A stretch of DNA of 8,235 bases from Brachybacterium sp. (GTDB taxonomy: Bacteria; Actinomycetota; Actinomycetes; Actinomycetales; Dermabacteraceae), in assembly GCA_027322375.1 (NCBI GenBank), contig DAHVRS010000109.1, forward strand, positions 1-8,235. Direction: 5' to 3'. Shown here piece after piece: positions 1-8,235 of the stretch. Both the position numbers and the translations under genes were made by a program. The stretch's first letter is position 1. Every line of letters begins with the position of its first letter. The notes beneath the pieces were generated by a model. That model saw only the letters and a list, made by a program, of their open reading frames with translations, was not told where the DNA came from and did not search any database.

Positions 1-158
1 AAGGAGTCCCGCGCGTCCGGGCCGTCGGCGAAGCGGCGCGCGGGCAGGGCGACGGCGGTGAGGAGGGCACCGGCGAGCGCAGCGGCCATGACGCGAGTAG
101 CAGGGGTGTCGGGGAGGGAGGCGCCGCCTGGGTTGCGACGCTGCACAGGGATCGTCAT
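1..158 (-). CDS. Secreted or membrane-anchored protein, N-terminal fragment (cut by window edge)
   Basis: An open frame on the minus strand runs from an ATG at 158-156 off the left edge: 52 codons with no stop. The visible protein starts MTIPVQRRNPGG, then has a polar stretch with an arginine before a hydrophobic alanine/leucine core (about residues 24-41, VMAAALAGALLTAVALP), followed by a polar region. This is the layout of an N-terminal signal peptide or signal anchor. No good Shine-Dalgarno sequence precedes the ATG. A TACTCT hexamer at 172-167 could be a -10 box for a leaderless transcript, which is common in actinobacteria, but I see no matching -35. A second in-frame ATG (89-87) lies just before the hydrophobic core and is an alternative start. 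The gene is divergent from the RecQ-type helicase. Too little is visible to name a function. Confidence 0.55.
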   Translation of the reverse strand, partial: MTIPVQRRNPGGASLPDTPATRVMAAALAGALLTAVALPARRFADGPDARDS

Positions 159-181
159 GCCGGCAGAGAGTAGGCAGGGGC

Positions 182-211
182 GATGAGAGGACGGGGCGCG
201 GGGATGAGAGG
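182..211. repeat. Short direct repeat GATGAGAGG (two copies) in the divergent intergenic region
   Basis: GATGAGAGG occurs at 182-190 and again at 203-211, a 21-nt period or about two helical turns. A related CATGAGAGAGG follows at 214-224. The copies lie between two divergent genes, where regulator sites would be expected, but nothing identifies a binding protein and chance is possible. Confidence 0.25.
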
Positions 212-261
212 TGCATGAGAGAGGTCTCAAACTCCGCTCAGTGCCCTTCCAGCGCCGTCCC

Positions 262-287
262 TCCACAGGGTTCTGCGGTCCACAGGG
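262..287. repeat. Short direct repeat TCCACAGGG (two copies) upstream of the helicase gene
   Basis: TCCACAGGG is present at 262-270 and 279-287, with start points 17 nt apart. The second copy sits in an imperfect palindrome (GTCC at 278-281, GGAC at 286-289), and outer arms GTCCCT (257-262) and AGGGAC (284-289) are inverted relative to each other. The site is about 50 nt upstream of the preferred helicase start, so it could be an operator or part of the 5' leader. It does not match the actinobacterial LexA box, and it holds only the TCCACA half of a DnaA box, so no regulator is assigned. Confidence 0.3.
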
Positions 288-334
288 ACGGGCCGCGGTG
301 CCCGGGTGTGGGCGGGTCTTGCCACACTGGGGGC

Positions 335-2572
335 ATGAGCACCACGCCGCACGCCCCTGGTCCCTCGGTGAACAGTCCTTCGGCCGACGACGCCGCTCTG
401 CACGCGGAAGCGCTCGAGGCGCTCGTCGCGCTCACCGGGCGGCAGGACGCGCGTTTCCACCCCGGGCAGTTCGAGGCGATCCAGGCGCTGGTCGCCGAGC
501 GGCGCCGCGTGCTGGTCGTCCAGCGCACCGGCTGGGGGAAGTCTGCGGTGTACTTCCTCGCCGCGCTCCTGCAGCGGCGCCGCGGCGCGGGACCGGTCCT
601 GATCATCTCCCCGCTCATCGCACTCATGCGCGACCAGGTCGCCGCCGCCCGACGGGCCGGGGTGCGGGCGCACGCGATCAGCTCCGCGAACCCCACCGAG
701 TGGCGCGACATCGAGGAGCAGCTCGCGGCCGACGCGATCGACGTACTGCTGGTCTCCCCCGAACGGCTCGTGAATCCTCGCTTCCGTGAGGAGCAACTGC
801 CGCGACTCGTGGACCGCTGCGGCCTGCTGGTCATCGACGAGGCGCACTGCATCTCCGACTGGGGGCACGACTTCCGGCCGGATTACCGCCGCCTGCGGGA
901 CCTCGTGGGTGAGCTCGGCGAGCAGGTGCCGGTGCTCGCCACCACCGCGACCGCGAACTCGCGCGTCGTGGCCGATGTCGCCGAGCAGCTCGGTACGGGC
1001 GGCGGAGCAGGGCGTGAGGTGCTCACGCTGCGCGGTTCCCTCACCCGCGAGTCGCTGCGACTCGGCTCGATGTCGCTCCCCGATGACCGCCAGCGCCTGG
1101 ACTACCTGGTGCGGCACCTGGATTCTTTCGAGGGGTCGGGGATCATCTACGCCCTGACGGTCTCCGCCGCGGAGGATCTCGCGACCCTGCTGGACCGGCC
1201 CGGACGGCGCGTCCGCGCATATACGGGACGCACCGATCCGGAGGAGCGGGCCGAGCTCGAGCAGGCGCTGAAGGACAACGAGGTCAAGGCCCTCGCCGCC
1301 ACGAGCGCGCTCGGGATGGGCTTCGACAAGCCGGACCTCGGCTTCGTGATCCATCTCGGTGCGCCCTCCTCCCCCGTCGCCTACTACCAGCAGGTGGGGC
1401 GTGCGGGACGTGCGACGGACCGGGCGGACGTGCTGCTGCTGCCCGGCAAGGAGGACCGGGCTATCTGGGAGTACTTCGCGACCGCGTCCATGCCCACGCA
1501 GGAGTCCGCCTCGCAGGTCCTCACCGCGCTCGCAGAGGCGCACGGGCCGCTGTCCACCCCGGCGCTCGAGGCACGGGTCGATGTGCGTCGCAGCGCGCTC
1601 GAGCTGCTGCTGAAGGTGCTCGCTGTGGACGGCGCCGTCCAGAACGTGAAGGGCGGCTGGGTCTCCACCGGTGCGCCCTGGCATTACGACGCTGAGCGCT
1701 ACGAGACCGTGGCGCGGGCCCGGCGCGAGGAGCAGCAGGCGATGCTCGACTACGAGTCGCTCACGGGCGGTCCCGCGCAGTGCCGCATGGTGTTCCTCGC
1801 CGAGCAGCTCGATGACACGACCGCCGTGCCCTGCGGTCGGTGTGATGTGTGCGCGGGGCCCTGGTACCCGGCGCCCGATGCTCCCTCGACTGCCGCGGCC
1901 GGCAGTGCCGCGGGCGGGGAGGACGAGGCCCGGGTCGCGGCGCTGCTGGAGCGGGTGGGTGTGCCGGTCGAGCCTCGCGCGACCTGGCCCTCGGGGCTGG
2001 ACCGGCTGCTCGGCGCGGGCGCTCCGAAGGGGCGGATCCCCGAGGGCGAGCGCGCCGCGGAGGGCCGGGTCATCGCGCGCATGTCGGATCTGGGCTGGGC
2101 GGTGCCGCTGCGGGAGCTGCTGCGCACCGATGAGAACGGCACTCCCCTCGATGCGGTCGTGCCCGAGCGGATCGGGAACCGGATCGTCGAGGTGCTGAAG
2201 GACTGGGACTGGGCGCAGCGCCCCGCCGCGGTCGTCGCCATCCCCTCGACCACCCGGCCGCAGCTTGTCGGCTCGCTCGCTACGGGCATCGCCTCGATCG
2301 GACGGCTCGAGAACCTCGGTGCCCTCGATCTTGCGCCGGGGGCCGAGTCGCTGCGCGGAGGCGGCAACAGTGCCTTCCGCGTCGCGGACCTGTGGGAGCG
2401 CTTCAGTGTGGGGCCCGCGCTAAAGGCCAGGCTCGACGAGCTCGATGGCGCACCGATCCTGCTGGTCGATGACGTGATCGATACCCGCTGGACGACGACA
2501 GTCGCGGCGCGACTGCTGCGCCGCGCAGGCGCGGGCCCGGTGCTGCCGCTCGCGCTCGCGCAGCAGGCGTGA
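335..2572 (+). CDS. RecQ-family ATP-dependent DNA helicase with C-terminal phosphoribosyltransferase-like domain
   Basis: This is a superfamily 2 3'-5' DNA helicase, expected to act in recombination and repair. It has 745 aa from the ATG at 335. The visible motifs are FHPGQ (motif 0, 41-45), RTGWGKS (Walker A, 64-70), SPLIALMRDQ (Ia, 92-101), DEAHCISDWGHDFRPDY (II plus the RecQ aromatic-rich loop, 168-184), ATTATA (III, 202-207), ALGMGFDKPD (V, 325-334) and YYQQVGRAGRA (VI, 350-360). About 100 residues that look like a winged helix (385-445) then precede the zinc site C483, C500, C503, C506. There is no HRDC domain. Residues 630-745 resemble a PRTase domain with VDDVIDTRWT at 711-720. The frame stays open upstream to an ATG at 215, but those 40 residues are Cys/Gly/Pro-rich and unlike helicase N-termini, so I prefer 335 although its Shine-Dalgarno is poor. 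The RecQ family assignment is certain. Orthology to E. coli recQ is not claimed. Confidence 0.95.
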   Translation: MSTTPHAPGPSVNSPSADDAALHAEALEALVALTGRQDARFHPGQFEAIQALVAERRRVLVVQRTGWGKSAVYFLAALLQRRRGAGPVLIISPLIALMRDQVAAARRAGVRAHAISSANPTEWRDIEEQLAADAIDVLLVSPERLVNPRFREEQLPRLVDRCGLLVIDEAHCISDWGHDFRPDYRRLRDLVGELGEQVPVLATTATANSRVVADVAEQLGTGGGAGREVLTLRGSLTRESLRLGSMSLPDDRQRLDYLVRHLDSFEGSGIIYALTVSAAEDLATLLDRPGRRVRAYTGRTDPEERAELEQALKDNEVKALAATSALGMGFDKPDLGFVIHLGAPSSPVAYYQQVGRAGRATDRADVLLLPGKEDRAIWEYFATASMPTQESASQVLTALAEAHGPLSTPALEARVDVRRSALELLLKVLAVDGAVQNVKGGWVSTGAPWHYDAERYETVARARREEQQAMLDYESLTGGPAQCRMVFLAEQLDDTTAVPCGRCDVCAGPWYPAPDAPSTAAAGSAAGGEDEARVAALLERVGVPVEPRATWPSGLDRLLGAGAPKGRIPEGERAAEGRVIARMSDLGWAVPLRELLRTDENGTPLDAVVPERIGNRIVEVLKDWDWAQRPAAVVAIPSTTRPQLVGSLATGIASIGRLENLGALDLAPGAESLRGGGNSAFRVADLWERFSVGPALKARLDELDGAPILLVDDVIDTRWTTTVAARLLRRAGAGPVLPLALAQQA

Positions 2573-2582
2573 GCACTGCACG

Positions 2583-2807
2583 ATGAGCATTGAGGAGGAG
2601 CAGGTCCGCGCGGAGTTCGACCGACTGCGCACGCAGGGTCTCTCAGAAGCGCGTGCGATCGAGACCGTGGCGATAGAGCTCGACCTGAGCCTCGATGACT
2701 GTCTCTCGGTCATCGGAGGGGCGGACCTGGCAGCGCAGATCTCCGATCACTGGAGGCTCGAGTTCCCCGCAGTGGGTCCTCCCGCGATGAGGAGGCACCC
2801 TCGCTGA
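2583..2807 (+). CDS. Small hypothetical protein downstream of the RecQ-type helicase
   Basis: This 74-aa ORF begins 10 nt after the helicase stop on the same strand and could be co-transcribed and translationally coupled, since I see no strong Shine-Dalgarno of its own. Codon choice is mostly G/C-ending (GAG, CTC, GCG, ATC, GAC), as in real genes here. Residues 3-45 are acidic, Leu/Ile-rich and probably helical (EEEQVRAEFDRLRTQGLSEA, then AIETVAIELDLSLDDCLSVI), which gives a small helical bundle or a HTH-like look. The last 15 residues are basic and proline-containing and may be disordered. It has no signal peptide or membrane segment. I do not recognise the family. It ends 52 nt before the end of the convergent ligA gene. 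Confidence 0.55.
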   Translation: MSIEEEQVRAEFDRLRTQGLSEARAIETVAIELDLSLDDCLSVIGGADLAAQISDHWRLEFPAVGPPAMRRHPR

Positions 2808-2859
2808 TCGACGACCGCGCAGCATGTGGATGGAAGGCCGCTGAGGCGATGCAGCGCGT

Positions 2860-5559
<2,700 letters not shown>

Positions 5560-5576
5560 TCAGGTCACGGCGTTGC

Positions 5577-6404
5577 TCACGGCGCGGGGACGGCGGGGCG
5601 GGCTGCGCGGACGGCGCGCGGAGTGGTGCCGGTGCGCTCGCGGAAGACACGGTTGAAATGCGTGACGGTCGCGAAGCCGACGCTCTCGGCGATCTGCCCG
5701 ATCGGCTGATCCGTCTCCACGAGCAGACGCCGCGCCTGGTCGACCCGCAGATCGGTGACGTAGGTGATCACCGTGGTGCCGGTGTGGCGCCGGAACTCCC
5801 GGGAGAGGTGATGCCTGCTGACGAAGAACTGGTCAGCGAGATCCGCGAGCTCGATGTGCTCGCGGTAGTGATCGTGGAGGTGGCGCACGACCTGCGCGAT
5901 CCGCGTCTCCCGTGCGGCGGTCGCGGCGTCCACGGACTGCTGGCGCTGGAGGACCAGCAGCAGCTGGGTGAGCTGCAGGCGCATCTCGTCCTGGGACCGC
6001 TCGCCGAGCTCCTCCTGGGTGTACAGCAGCTGGTCCACGAGCCTCCGCACCGCGGCGAGCCCTGCCTCCGAGGGGCGGAAGACCTTCGTGCCGGCCGAGA
6101 CCTCCTCGAGCACATGCGGGTAGAGGACCGCCTCCGGCCGCGCGTACACGACCACGCGGCGGAAGGGCACACCGGGCGGGCTGTACGAGAAATGCTCGTC
6201 GGCCGGTGGGAAGGTGATGATCTCGGGGGCACGCAGGCGATGCACGGACCCGGCGGAGAAGTGGTCCCGCCGACCGTCCTCGAGGACGTAGACCTCGAGG
6301 TAGTCGTGACGGTGGGGCCGGATCATGTTGTCGTCCACCCCGGTCACGCGGGCGACAGCCACCTGCCGCCCTCGCGCCATGAGCTCCCCTGCCACATCCT
6401 GCAT
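5577..6404 (-). CDS. AraC/XylS-family transcriptional regulator with N-terminal cupin domain
   Basis: This is a 275-aa cytoplasmic regulator. Residues 28-90 look like a cupin ligand-sensing domain: HRHDYLEVYVLEDG (31-44), then the barrel segment APEIITFPPADEHFSY (59-74). Residues 175-265 form the paired AraC DNA-binding domain. HTH1 is around 184-205 (IELADLADQFFVSRHHLSREF). HTH2 is around 234-255 and ends in the family signature GFATVTHFNRVFRERTGTTP (243-262). The start at ATG 6404 is preceded by GGAGG (6416-6412) at a 7-nt spacing. An ATG at 6380 is less likely. The gene starts 34 nt after the dctM stop on the same strand, so it is probably co-transcribed with the TRAP genes and likely controls them in response to the substrate. 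That link is an inference from position. The ligand is unknown. Confidence 0.93.
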   Translation of the reverse strand: MQDVAGELMARGRQVAVARVTGVDDNMIRPHRHDYLEVYVLEDGRRDHFSAGSVHRLRAPEIITFPPADEHFSYSPPGVPFRRVVVYARPEAVLYPHVLEEVSAGTKVFRPSEAGLAAVRRLVDQLLYTQEELGERSQDEMRLQLTQLLLVLQRQQSVDAATAARETRIAQVVRHLHDHYREHIELADLADQFFVSRHHLSREFRRHTGTTVITYVTDLRVDQARRLLVETDQPIGQIAESVGFATVTHFNRVFRERTGTTPRAVRAARPAVPAP

Positions 6405-6411
6405 CGTCGCG

Positions 6412-6416
6412 CCTCC
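6412..6416 (-). promoter_or_regulatory. Ribosome binding site of the araC-type gene
   Basis: GGAGG on the minus strand, 7 nt before ATG 6404. It lies in the 34-nt gap after dctM and decides this start over the internal ATG at 6380. The gap is too short to hold an obvious terminator, which supports co-transcription with dctM. Confidence 0.75.
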
Positions 6417-6438
6417 TCAGCCTCAGCCCGCCAGAGCC

Positions 6439-7743
6439 TCAGCTCACCAGGCCCATCATGCCCGGGACCGCGAGGGACAGCGCGGGCACGTAGGTGATGA
6501 GCAGCAGCAGCGCGACCAGCACCGCGAAGTAGGGCAGCAGGCGCGGGACCACCTGCTCGATCGAGACTCCGGAGACACCGGTCGCGACGAACAGCACCGA
6601 ACCGACCGGCGGTGTCATCGTGCCGATGCACATGGCGAGGATGAGCACCATGCCGAAGTGGACGGGATCCATACCGGTCTCCACCGCGATCGGGAGGAAG
6701 ATCGGGGTGAAGATCAGGATCGCGGGGGTGATGTCCAGGAACGTGCCCACCACCAGCAGGATCACGACCATCAGCGCGAGGATCAGCACCGTGGAGTCGG
6801 TGGTGCCCACGATCGCGGAGGTGAGGGCGGCCGGGATCCCGGAGTAGGCCATCACCCACGCCATCGCCGAGGACGCCGCGATCAGGAACATCACCACACC
6901 GGTCGAGGCGACGGTGCGCACCGCGATCTGGCGCAGCGCCGCACCGTCCAGCGAGCGGTAGATCAGCGAGAGCACGGTGCAGTACAGGACCGCGACCGCC
7001 GCACCCTCCGTTGCCGTGAACACGCCGGTGACGATGCCGCCCACGGCGACGACGACGAGCAGCAGCGAGGGGATCGCGCGGAGGAAGGTCAGCAGCGCGG
7101 TGCGGGCATCAACCCGCTCGGAGCTGCGGTAGCCGGCGCGGCGGGCAGTGACGAAGGCGACCGCCATGACCGCGATCCCCATGAGGATGCCGGGCACGTA
7201 GCCGGCCATGAACAGCGCCGCGACGCTCACTCCCCCGGCGACCGTCGCGTACACGATCGCGGCGGTGGTGGGCGGGATGAGCAGGCCCACCGAAGCGGAG
7301 GCGATGTTCACGGAGGTGGAGTACGCGGGGTCGTAGCCCGCGGTGCGCTGGCGCTCGTGGAGGGTGCCGCCGATCGCGGCAGCGGAGGCCACAGCAGAGC
7401 CGGACAGCGAGCCGAACAGCATGTTCGCCAGCACGTTCGTGTGGGCGAGGGAGCCGGGCACGCGGCCTGCGACGACAAGCGCGAGATCGACCAGGCGTCT
7501 CGCGATCCCGCCGTTGTTCATGATGTTCCCGGCGAGGATGAACAGCGGCACGGCGAGCAGCGAGAAGCTCTCCACGCCGGTGCTCATCTGCTGGCCGACG
7601 ATGTAGGTGGTCCCGGACCAGGGCAGCATCGTCAGCGCCGTGATGAAGGCGGAGACGAGGATCCCCACCGAGATCGGGACGGACAGGGCGAGCAGGATGG
7701 CGAAGGTGCCGAACAGGATGGTGGCGGCGAGCAGCGGGTCCAT
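6439..7743 (-). CDS. TRAP transporter large permease subunit (DctM family)
   Basis: A 434-aa polytopic membrane protein, the usual DctM length. It forms the ion-coupled transport channel that moves a carboxylate-type substrate delivered by a binding protein. Hydrophobic segments fill nearly the whole length (about 12). Family motifs are PLFILAGNIMNNGG (66-79), MLFGSLSGSAVASAAAIGG (108-126), GYDPAY (136-141), GLLIPPTTAAIVYA (153-166), ALFMAGYVPGI (176-186), GVFTATEGAAVAVLY (240-254), GTFLDITPAILIFTPIFLPIA (333-353) and TPPVGSVLF (377-385). The segment from GYDPAY to GYVPGI is closest, from memory, to YiaN-like permeases, which would fit a sugar-acid substrate, but this is weak evidence. The frame stays open far upstream to 8178, but that part is arginine-rich shadow of dctQ. 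The start at 7743 is set by overlap with the dctQ stop and by a Shine-Dalgarno site. Confidence 0.95.
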   Translation of the reverse strand: MDPLLAATILFGTFAILLALSVPISVGILVSAFITALTMLPWSGTTYIVGQQMSTGVESFSLLAVPLFILAGNIMNNGGIARRLVDLALVVAGRVPGSLAHTNVLANMLFGSLSGSAVASAAAIGGTLHERQRTAGYDPAYSTSVNIASASVGLLIPPTTAAIVYATVAGGVSVAALFMAGYVPGILMGIAVMAVAFVTARRAGYRSSERVDARTALLTFLRAIPSLLLVVVAVGGIVTGVFTATEGAAVAVLYCTVLSLIYRSLDGAALRQIAVRTVASTGVVMFLIAASSAMAWVMAYSGIPAALTSAIVGTTDSTVLILALMVVILLVVGTFLDITPAILIFTPIFLPIAVETGMDPVHFGMVLILAMCIGTMTPPVGSVLFVATGVSGVSIEQVVPRLLPYFAVLVALLLLITYVPALSLAVPGMMGLVS

Positions 7744-7758
7744 CAGTTCTCCTCCTCC
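7743..7758 (-). promoter_or_regulatory. dctQ-dctM stop/start overlap with ribosome binding site
   Basis: The minus strand reads TGATG at 7745-7741, so the dctQ stop TGA and the dctM start ATG share one base. A purine-rich run of GAG repeats (7758-7749) contains GGAGG ending 7 nt before the ATG. Such an overlap usually means translational coupling, which suits two subunits of one complex. Confidence 0.85.
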
Positions 7759-8235
7759 TCGAGGGTCGTGGCCGGGGCGCGCAGGGTCTCCAGGAGGTTC
7801 AGCACCTGGGCGGCGGCGATCCCGACTCCGGTGATCGGCGCGATGAGATAGACGAGGCCGCGGGAGATGCCCAGCAGCGCGGAGATGTCGTGGCGGGAGG
7901 TCCAGGCGAGCATCGCGCCGCCGATGCCGAGCACCAGCACGGCGAGCGCGAGGATCAGCACGTCGATCCCGATCCCGACCCGTCGGCGAGCCCGGACGGA
8001 GAGCCTCTCGCGCACGAGGGTCAGCGCCATGTGCTCGCGCTGGAAGAACGCATACGCAGCGGCGAGGAAGGACACCCAGACGAGGGCGTAGCGCACCAGT
8101 TCCTCGGTGAAGGCGACGGGCGCGCCGAGGACGTAGCGGGTGAAGATCTGCAGCAGGACCAGCAGCGTCATCGCGCACAGCAGGCCGACGCAGACCCAGA
8201 GCAGACCGCGGGAGATCCGCTCGCGCAGGAGGTGG
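7743..8235 (-). CDS. TRAP transporter small permease subunit (DctQ family), 5' end outside window
   Basis: The frame runs from the right edge to a TGA at 7745-7743, with 163 residues visible. A Met at 8171 is internal: the 21 residues before it (HLLRERISRGLLWVCVGLLC...) complete the first membrane helix, so the true start is beyond the window. Four hydrophobic segments are seen: around the MTLLVLLQIF helix, LVRYALVWVSFLAAAYAFF, IDVLILALAVLVLGIGGAML and LVYLIAPITGVGIAAAQVL. DctQ hallmarks are QIFTRYVLGAP, an acidic EEL before TM2, and QREHMAL after TM2. The tail ends LEEEEN, and its GAG codons double as the Shine-Dalgarno of dctM. DctQ binds DctM to form the membrane unit of the importer. The solute-binding protein is expected just upstream, out of view. 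Confidence 0.92.
   Translation of the reverse strand, partial: HLLRERISRGLLWVCVGLLCAMTLLVLLQIFTRYVLGAPVAFTEELVRYALVWVSFLAAAYAFFQREHMALTLVRERLSVRARRRVGIGIDVLILALAVLVLGIGGAMLAWTSRHDISALLGISRGLVYLIAPITGVGIAAAQVLNLLETLRAPATTLEEEEN

Noticed and set aside
215..334. 40-residue N-terminal extension of the helicase from the ATG at 215
   Set aside because: The residues are Cys/Pro/Gly/Ser-rich, contain no helicase feature and overlap the likely promoter region. The start at 335 gives a normal N-terminus.
159..334. LexA/SOS box for the helicase gene
   Set aside because: I looked for a GAAC-N4-GTTC type palindrome in the intergenic region and found none.
227..1684. Long open frame (485 codons) on the minus strand opposite the helicase
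   Set aside because: It is antisense to clear helicase motifs, rich in Arg/Gly/His without any recognisable domain, and is what high-GC coding sequence gives in opposing frames.
2839..2856. Possible terminator hairpin between the helicase operon and ligA (CGCTG ... CAGCG)
   Set aside because: Only a 5-bp stem with an 8-nt loop and no U-tract. Too weak to call.
6325..7851. 508-codon open frame on the plus strand opposite dctM
   Set aside because: Its product is extremely rich in His, Asp, Arg, Gly and Gln and mirrors the membrane-protein codons of dctM, so it is a shadow frame.
7744..8178. N-terminal extension of dctM up to 8178
   Set aside because: The extension is the dctQ region read in another frame, very Arg/Pro-rich, while dctM begins at the TGATG overlap with its own ribosome binding site.

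Overview
The window is very GC-rich DNA with codons ending mostly in G or C. This, together with the gene types, points to an actinobacterium. LigA and the RecQ-type helicase most resemble Micrococcales proteins, and something like Brachybacterium/Dermabacteraceae is plausible. The genus is an inference from remembered family features, not from a search.

Layout. (1) Positions 1-158, minus strand: the N-terminus of a protein with a signal peptide or membrane anchor, cut by the window edge. (2) Positions 159-334: a divergent intergenic region with short repeats. (3) Positions 335-2572, plus strand: a RecQ-family helicase with a winged-helix-like segment before its Cys4 zinc cluster and a phosphoribosyltransferase-like C-terminal domain in place of HRDC. 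A small ORF of unknown function follows 10 nt later (2583-2807). (4) Positions 2860-5490, minus strand: NAD-dependent DNA ligase LigA, unusually long at 876 aa. It carries an extended segment in the helix-hairpin-helix (HhH) region and a sharply bounded lower-GC tract of unusual codons in the adenylation domain. (5) Positions 5577-6404, minus strand: an AraC-family regulator with a cupin sensor. (6) Positions 6439-7743 and 7743-8235, minus strand: the large (DctM) and small (DctQ, 5' end outside the window) membrane subunits of a TRAP transporter. Their stop and start codons overlap as TGATG.

Working together. DctQ and DctM form the membrane part of a TRAP importer for an organic acid or sugar acid. 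Its binding protein (DctP) is not in the window and probably lies just upstream of dctQ, beyond position 8235. The AraC regulator starts 34 nt after dctM with a good Shine-Dalgarno site and is probably co-transcribed, acting as the substrate-responsive regulator. RecQ and LigA are DNA-repair and replication genes that face each other tail to tail. I see no dedicated defence, mobile or biosynthetic system, and no CRISPR, tRNA or rRNA. The main points of interest are the architecture of the helicase and the mosaic, enlarged ligase.
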